From: an uncultured Candidatus Altimarinota bacterium
GTDB lineage: Bacteria; Patescibacteriota; Gracilibacteria; BD1-5; UBA6164
Assembly: GCA_937944145.1 (NCBI GenBank)
Contig: CALDZK010000010.1
Span: forward strand, 1 to 64,000
DNA: 64,000 nt
Direction: 5' to 3'
Shown here: positions 57,662-64,000 of the stretch, in pieces
Numbering within the stretch: the stretch's first letter is position 1
Layout: the number at the start of each line of letters is the position of its first letter
Program-made: the position numbers and the translations under genes
The notes under the pieces: generated by a model
What the model saw: only the letters and a program-made list of their open reading frames with translations
Database searches by the model: none
What the model was told of the DNA's origin: nothing

Positions 57662-58474
57662 CTAATTACTAAAAATCGAATACTTCAAGACGTTTAGATA
57701 CTCTGTATTGTCTACTACTGTACGAAAGTTCTGTTTATATTTTCCTACCTGAGCCGAGGATATGATCTCTGTACGAGGTTTGGTAAAAAATTCTGAGTCA
57801 TCACTTGTAAAAAGACGATACTCTATATCCTGGGAAGAATCTGGATTAAAAAGTATCAAATAGTTCGTTGATCTCAAGTCACTTGCAAGAAATGATTCTA
57901 TACTCTCAGAATCAGAAAAGCCAAAAGCTCCATCTGAAGTAACTATTTTTGAACTCACTGTATCACCCTTGGTAAAAGGTCACTGGCCTGAGACTCCTCC
58001 GTTAGTAGAAACGAGATTCCACGATAGGTTATCTGGAGCATCGAGAGACAATGACGTAGCTTTATTTTCGGGGCTATCACCACTATCTAAAAAAAATAAA
58101 GGGATAATATCAAAACCAATCGGATCAAGGGAACCTGAGTATGATTGTATTTTTGAGTCACTACGAAAGGATATACGTACATCGTTTCACTTATAACCTC
58201 CGAGATCTAGAGGAGTTTTTGAGAGCAAGATAGATCTATCATTTGCTCAAGTATCTATCTGATCAAAATACCCATATCCATTTTGTTTGATTCATAGTAG
58301 TGCTAACTCAAGAGCAGCCTCAGCACCAGCACTAGCTCGCAAGTAGTTCTCTCTCCCTCTATTATCATTGAGTTCTGTAAGTACGAGTTGAAATATTCCT
58401 GATGAAACAACAAACAAAAAACCAACTATGAGTATAGCAGCAACAACGGAGTATCCATCTTTTTTGTATTGCAT
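57662..58474 (-). CDS. PilX-like minor pilin or pilus assembly protein
   Basis: 270 residues. N terminus MQYKKDGYSVVAAILIVGFL is a pilin-like helix with a basic leader; GRENYLRASAGAEAALELAL matches PilX-type N-terminal regions. The remainder is a beta-rich extracellular domain with DSGDSPENK and SDSESIESF. First in a run of minus-strand pilus genes; adjacent to the hup promoter. Confidence 0.65.
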
Positions 58475-58480
58475 TTTTTA

Positions 58481-59086
58481 TTAGTCTAGAGAAATAATTC
58501 TATCAGAAATCGTTGTCTGGAAATAAAAACTATTATTTTTTATCAGATCTGCTGGGACTCATTTTCTCACAGCTGGCTGCGCGTGAAAGGTAATAGTTAC
58601 TTTTCAAATACCTTGATCTGAAGCATAAAATCTCAGATCACGAAAAGACATACGACTATTTGAGAGAGGAAAAATCTTGCCTCAAAAACTACGTACCACA
58701 TAACACTGCTCCTGGAGTTCCTGACATGAAGTCAGAGGATCTATACGTATCCAGGTCGTTTCATCTCCGAGTCATTCACGTTTTGCCAAAAAATACTCAC
58801 TGGTATTACTACAGAGTTTTGTCCCCTCTCGTGTATCACTGTCACAGCTATCTCCTAGAGAGCCTGACACTCAGATGATTCTATTTTCACGTATATCTTC
58901 TGCTATAGTTTCTACTATATTTTTTGTATTTTCCTGCATAAGTCTGTTGATTTCTATCTTTCCTCAGAGCTGAGAAGCAAATATAAATATAGAAATAACT
59001 GAGACCATCACAATAGAAAAAATAGTAATAGCAACTATAAGTTCTATCAGAGTAAATCACGCAGATGTTTTATAGATATTTTTCAT
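58481..59086 (-). CDS. Type IV prepilin-like protein (minor pilin)
   Basis: 201 residues with a class III signal (TSAGFTLIELIVAITIFSIV, Glu at +5) and a globular domain with several cysteines (GDSCDSD, TKLCSN, LTSCQELQEQC) that could form disulfides. The Gly before the cut site is TGA. Order and type suggest a GspJ/PilW-like minor pilin. Confidence 0.8.
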
Positions 59087-59094
59087 AGTATATA

Positions 59095-59709
59095 TTATAT
59101 TCTCCTCCGATCTGCAACAACCGTACTGAGTTCAAACTCATGATACCCTCTCTTGGACCATATCACTTTTGAGGTCACCCTAAAACTCTCTGGAACTACC
59201 ACTGCAGGATTTCCATACTCTACTGGTTCTATAGTCAGATATCTATAAAAATGCGTTGCCTGGTTACCAGTATCATCATAGGTATATATTCATTGCGGGG
59301 TTCTATACAGTCTGTAGTTCGTCATAGCTCAGGATAGTTCAGATGCTCCTTCTCAAAAGTTTTGTATCTCCTCAGTGGATACATGAAACCCTCCATCGAA
59401 ATTATTTTCTATTTTATAATACTTCCCTATCTCAAATCTATTATTTACCGATCCTGTTGGATCCCAGAGGTCCCAACTATGAAGTGTAGTATAGTTTGTA
59501 TCTCTGATATTTCTCACGAGTTCTATCTGCTCACGGGCTAGGTTTGAGGCAATGATTTTGTTTTTATTGAGTTCGTTCAGGTTCAAAGAAGAAGTAAGGA
59601 GCGCAAATATAGAAGTAAGTCCAAGAGAAAATATAAATATACCAACAAGTACCTCGATAATAGAAAATCATAAGGTGTTTTTAGATCATGTAGAAGTAGA
59701 ATAGCGCAT
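59095..59709 (-). CDS. Type IV prepilin-like protein (PilV/GspI-like)
   Basis: 204 residues with GFSIIEVLVGIFIFSLGLTS as signal and N-terminal helix; LAREQIELVRNIRDTNYTTL is the typical start of GspI/PilV-type pilins. Nine bases upstream of the neighbouring prepilin gene. Confidence 0.8.
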
Positions 59710-59718
59710 AAATATATG

Positions 59719-60303
59719 TTAAAAATCTGCTATATTTCCATCAGTATAGTACTCTATATTTCTCTGAAGAGTTTTTGTTTTTGCTCATTTATACGAGAGT
59801 TGTATAGCGAGTGTGTCTCCGGGAAATACTTCTTTTACTGTTGTTGAATTTGAAAGAGAAAAGTATTCTCCTATCCCAGAAATAGACTGGAAAAATACAA
59901 GAAATCTCTCATGATCAGATATATGATCTACCTGTACTCACACGGGAAGTGCCTTTTGTTTATATATCTGTATATCTTCTGTCTCTTGAGTCAGTATCTG
60001 ACTTCCAGAAAAGCTATGTGGATAACTAAAAAAAGTAAGAGAAGTATTGTCCTCACTCGAAGCATCAAAATATATACCAACAGAGAGGTTCCCACTTCAA
60101 GAATCTAAACCATTGATACTGAGGTTTCTTGCCTCATATAAGCTCTGAACTACTTCTTTTACTCACTGGTTGAGGAGAGATTTTTTTTGGAAATGACTAT
60201 AGGGAACATAAGAAGCAACAGATATCACAAAAAATATAGTGATTGCTACCATGAATTCAACGAGTGTGAATCCTGAATATGTTGTATTATGTCTGAAAAT
60301 CAT
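59719..60303 (-). CDS. Type IV prepilin-like protein (GspH/FimT-like)
   Basis: 194 residues with GFTLVEFMVAITIFFVISVA and a following beta domain typical of GspH/FimT (VVQSLYEARNLSING). Five TGA glycines. Confidence 0.8.
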
Positions 60304-60324
60304 AGTAGTAAATCATTGTTATCT

Positions 60325-61401
60325 TTATGACACTGTTGCAGTTACTCTGAGAATTGCCCCAAAAATAGCAAAAGCAAACCACAACACAAATACTCCCGCA
60401 ATCAAAATAGCAAGTGGCTCTATCCATTTTGTCAGGCTATCAAGAGAGTACTGTACTTCACGGGTGTACTGCGTATTAATCTTTTTTGATACAGCTTCCA
60501 GAGAAGCCGTCTTTTCTCATACAGAAAGCATTTGTAGAAAATCTGGTGGAAAAAAGTCATTTCTCTCATCGGTTTCTGACATAGAATCAACGATCTTGTT
60601 CCCTGTAGATACTTTTGTGATAACATCCTCAAGGAGTGATTGATACACAGCGTTTCAGAGAGATTTAGAAGTCAGAGTCAAGGCTTTTACCACTGGAACT
60701 CCACTCCCGATTAGATTTCAGAGGTTTGATGAAAGAGAAGCGAGAATATAGTTCTTGTACACTGTTCCAACAAGAGGGAGTCACAAGAGAAAATAATCAA
60801 GGTTCCCTTTTCCTTTTTCTGTATTTATGTATGCAAGAAACCCGAGGACACCTGCAGCTCAAAGAAATATCAAAAATGCAAAATATCAACGAATAAAATC
60901 CGAAGTCGCAATAAGAGCCTTGGTGGCTGCTGGAAGTTCTACTTCTGCAGTAGCAAAAAGCGGAGTAATCGCTGGGATAACATAGGTAAGTACGATGATA
61001 ACTGAGAGAAACAAAAAGAGAAAAATAATCGTTGGATAGGTAAGTGCTCCTCTGATTTTTTGACGGAGTTCATGAGTCTTTCTCATGTTTTCACTCAAAC
61101 TCGAGAGGGACGCAGAGAGTTTCCCTGTTGCTTCTCCAGCCTCTACTATAGATATCTCAGCTGATTGAAATACTTGAGGAAGCTTCTTCATAGATCTACT
61201 AAAAGAATCTCCACTTGATACAAAGGTTTGGAGTTGACGGATCTTTTGACGAAAAAATTCGTTTTTTATCTTTGTCTGTACTGAGTCAAGAGTCTCAGAG
61301 ATCGTCACTCCACCATCGAGCATCACTGATATGTATTCATAAAAATTATACCTATCAACGAGCCCAACTTTTTGAAATAGAGAAATATTTATATTATTCA
61401 T
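60325..61401 (-). CDS. pilC: Type IV pilus/secretion inner membrane platform protein
   Basis: 358 residues with two GspF domains: FYEYISVMLDGGVTISETLD, SIVEAGEATGKLSASL and the second-domain counterpart NLIGSGVPVVKALTLT with DSMSETDE. Three helices, ALTYPTIIFLFLFLSVIIVL among them. It anchors assembly of the pilus at the inner membrane. No PilB or PilT ATPase in this window. Confidence 0.9.
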
Positions 61402-61404
61402 GTA

Positions 61405-61962
61405 TTATTGTTTATAGTACATTTTGAGAGGGATACTCACTTGAAATGGTCCACTCTTCCCAAAATCCGCGTAGTTAAAATTGTCTAGGTAAAACGTATA
61501 AGCAGAATCAGCACTAATGAGGTAGTTCAAAAAAGCGAGAAGCGTCCTTTGGGAAGAAAAGTTTGCAGATATAGTGATAGTTGCTTCGTGCATCCCCAGA
61601 TCACTGATAACTCCCTCTGAGAGGTTAAGTGACCTCATGACAATAGTATCTCTTCCTCCAGAGTTCACACTATCTACATAGCTATATATATAATTAAAAA
61701 GTGCATCTGATGAAAAATCTACCGTATATTTAGAGATATTTTTTAGAACTTCGTCCTGGTTTGATGCAAAGTTTCTTTTGAGTTCATTAAGTTCTGACAG
61801 CTCTTGTTCGAGTTTACGCAGTTCTTGCTCGTTAGAAGTCTTTTCATCAGAATTTTCCTGAAGTGCAAACAGAAAAGGACGAGTAAAAAATACCAATACA
61901 AAAAATACAAGAAGTACAATGAGATATCACAGGAGTTTATTATTGTTATTTGCGAGTTCCAT
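61405..61962 (-). CDS. pilO: Pilus assembly PilO-like protein
   Basis: 185 residues: a short basic start, one membrane helix (LIVLLVFFVLVFFTRPFLF), a coiled coil (EQELRKLEQELSELNELKR) and a ferredoxin-like periplasmic domain (ATITISANFSSQRTLLAFL). This is the PilO layout. It lies between pilC and pilN as in other pilus clusters. Confidence 0.75.
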
Positions 61963-61974
61963 AGGAATATATGG

Positions 61975-62498
61975 TTATTTGATAGTAAAACGGATAGGAA
62001 ATTTGATATTATCTTGGCCTGTAAAATTCTCTACTTGTTCCAGTGTAAAGAGAGAAGTTTCACTTTTATTGTATTCATTTAGGAATTTTATGATCTTACT
62101 ATAAGCGAGTCATTTGTCGTTTGATTCAGCTGAGACGTTGAGTGTGATCTCGTCACCACTGAGGGAAAAGTTTTCAAATACAAGGTCATAACGAACCATG
62201 GTTCTCAGAGCATGCTCTACAAATTTTGAGACTTGAGATTTATCAGACAAGTTATCAAATACCTCTTTATTAAGATTATAGACATGATAGGCTGCTATAT
62301 TTTTGTCTTTTCTTTCGTTTTTGATAGATGTCTCTGTTTGTTGTATTTGAGAGAGTATATGATCATTTTGTTTCTCTATAGTAGAGTTATAAAAAAACAA
62401 TGCTCAGGTTAAAACGCAGACCAAAACAAGAAATCAAAGCCCAAAGTACAGGCCTTTGTTCTTTTTATTTTTAAAAAAACTACTATCTACTGGCATAA
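61975..62498 (-). CDS. pilN: Pilus assembly PilN-like protein, frameshift near start
   Basis: ATG 62498 gives MPVDSSFFKNKK, and the main frame continues NKGLYFGLGFLVLVCVLTGA, one helix, coiled coil (SQIQQTETSIKNERKDK) and a beta domain ending IKFPIRFTIK. The frames differ by one base in the A-rich run at 62455-62468; one additional A joins them. Read as PilN with PilO downstream, the usual pair. Confidence 0.65.
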
Positions 62499-62510
62499 GA
62501 ATCTGTTTTT

Positions 62511-62931
62511 AAGAAATATTGAGTATATCGATAATAAAAAATGTAATCGGCCAAGCAAGCCATATCAGCACTAGTCCTATCAAAACATAAATAATAGTTC
62601 CTTTTGATTTCTTGAGTTTTTCTTCATCCCCATTTCATACGATGATATTGAAACCTGCATAGATGATATATAAGACAGCAACTATGGATATAAAAGTCAG
62701 AAGAAATATAACAATATCCTGAATATACTGAGATAAGCTCCTATCTGTTTCTACGTCGTTTATACCTTGTCTTGCAAGTTCTATCCCTGCCTGAAGTCCA
62801 CACTCTCATTCATCACACAAAAATGCCTCAGGACGTGAATCGTTTATAAAGTCATCAAAAAAACTTGCTTGGACTGGGCTTAAAAAAAACAAACTACAAA
62901 ACACAAGAAAAGTTATAAAGATTTTTTTCAT
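62511..62931 (-). CDS. VirB2-like small membrane protein, frameshifted
   Basis: Signal peptide (MKKIFITFLVFCSLFFLSPV) and a short Asp-rich segment, then two helices with AVLYIIYAGFNIIVGNGDEE and YVLIGLVLIWLAWPI, the pattern of VirB2-like/T4SS pilin-type proteins. The sequence from 62931 and that ending at 62511 are out of step by one base at the AAAA run near 62759. Total about 139 residues if repaired. Confidence 0.6.
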
Positions 62932-63033
62932 TGTTACGGAGTTTTCTCAAGAGTTAATATTTACTTTTGGCTTATTATATATAAATTGGATAAAACTCAA
63001 ACATTTATTTTTCCTCATAATACATCAAAAATA

Positions 63034-64000
63034 ATGAAGTGACTCACACCCTCTATGATATCAAAAAGACTCCTATATGGATATATTTTCCTGTGAGGGA
63101 TCTCATACTTGGTATACCATTTTTTTGGAATAATAGAACTCGGGAAATTCTTATGAGTTATCATGGTGTATTTTTTGGTATTTTATGCTATCTACTGGAG
63201 TGTAAAGAGCATCATGAGCAAGGAATCTGTAGGGTTTAGTGAATTTTTTATTGTTTTTCTCTATAAACTCAGCGTATTTCTCTCGATTATACTTCTCTCT
63301 GGGGGATTTTTTACATATTACCAAAACAATATATCTCCTGCCCAGATGCCACTATATACTCTCTCCAACGGAGAAAAAACACTCAAATTTCAAACTATGA
63401 GCCATATAGCAAGACAAAAGTTTTATAACACCGTACAACTGCAAATCTCCAAGGCAAAGAGACAAGGATTTGTACTGTTTTATGAGTGAGTACGTCCATG
63501 ATCAAAAGAAAGTCAACTAGTATTTGATACAGCTCTCGGGGTAGAGATAAGTCCAGAGTTCTACGAGACCTTCGCAAAAGTGTATGGAGTCTCTCATCAG
63601 AAAAATGAAGATTTCCTGAATATCGTAAACTCTCAGGATTTCAACATAGATCTTGATATAGACACTATCGTAGAACTCTATCTAGAGAGAGTTGATCCCG
63701 AAGTGAGGTCTCAATATGAAAGTATAATCAAACAAGAATCCTTCCCTGAATTTGTAAAAAAATCCACTAATGCAGAAGAAAATCAAATAGATATACAACA
63801 AGAACTCCTCTCTCGACTCGCAACTCTAAACAACCAGCAACTCTCTATACTCAGATATATCAACAAATCTATTTTAAATTTTATTATCAAGCATGAGTGA
63901 CTTAGGGAATTTATCGTTCAGAGAGTTGGTCTCGAGGATATATTTGGAGTGATACTCGATGATAGAAATGAATTTGTAGCACAGCAGATAGCAAACTCTG
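63034..64000 (+). CDS. Membrane-anchored protein, 3' end outside window
   Basis: At least 322 residues. About three N-terminal helices, then a soluble part with IARQKFYNTVQLQISKAKRQ and GFVLFYEGVRPGSKESQ, somewhat like TraB/PrgY-type proteins, and a helical stretch to the window edge. Four or more TGA glycines. Family call weak. Confidence 0.5.

Noticed and set aside
1..64000. In-frame TGA codons in almost every gene suggest massive pseudogenisation.
   Set aside because: They sit at conserved glycines in many families and a matching tRNA-Gly(UCA) is present; the genes are intact under code 25.

Overview
Every protein gene in this AT-rich window reads through in-frame TGA codons that sit where the family has glycine. 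Conserved examples are the RsmE C-terminal knot, the aconitase SSRDW region, HtpG and MtaB. No gene ends in TGA; all stops are TAA or TAG. The window also carries a tRNA-Gly with anticodon UCA (20780-20858). This is genetic code 25, known from Candidatus Absconditabacteria (SR1) and Gracilibacteria (BD1-5). Genes called with the standard code are shattered here, so coordinates below use TGA = Gly. I checked that each gene's start and stop share one frame, except where a frameshift is stated.

Layout. 0-7.2 kb: dnaJ (runs off the left edge), a priA C-terminal half, dnaN, small membrane and zinc-ribbon proteins, engB, a large membrane protein, rsmE and a basic protein. 7.4-16.8 kb: a YHS protein, then aconitase followed by a 472-residue protein I cannot place and a polysaccharide deacetylase; an MFS carrier, citrate synthase and a YeiH-type membrane protein follow. 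Citrate synthase plus aconitase gives a short citrate-to-isocitrate segment with no recognisable isocitrate dehydrogenase. 16.9-20.9 kb: an accessory block with a kinase-like protein, MFS debris, an SMI1/KNR4-like protein and its decayed copy, a DUF1963 protein and an HDAC-like deacetylase. It lies between tRNA-Gly(UCA) and a second copy of that tRNA's 3' end and terminator. 20.9-31.1 kb: membrane proteins, an RsmB/F-type methyltransferase, mtaB, a pilin joined to a fibrinogen-like domain, lspA, an AMMECR1 protein, rmuC and a secreted YHYH protein with a long acidic tract.

31.1-44 kb: hflX, a possible small RNA, thioredoxin reductase, an APH-fold kinase, a lipoamide-dehydrogenase-like flavoprotein, two related exported proteins, a MAPEG protein, a 981-residue KAP-type NTPase, and htpG behind a CIRCE-like operator. 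44-50.5 kb: mostly unknown proteins, one with two tandem LuxR-type HTH domains, an EamA transporter, a receiver-like protein, and an RNase HII-QueH fusion. 50.6-57.5 kb: translation and division genes (TPR, ftsA-like, lone ABC ATPase, frr, rpmG, rpsU, rbfA, ftsQ, RsbW-like ATPase, hup). 57.6-62.9 kb: a minus-strand type IV pilus cluster (five pilin-like or minor-pilin proteins, pilC, pilO, pilN and a VirB2-like protein). 63-64 kb: start of a membrane-anchored protein that leaves the window.

The picture is a small-genome bacterium with surface pili, secreted and adhesion-like proteins and compact, often overlapping convergent genes. Several genes have single-base frame breaks in A runs, which may be sequencing error or slippage.
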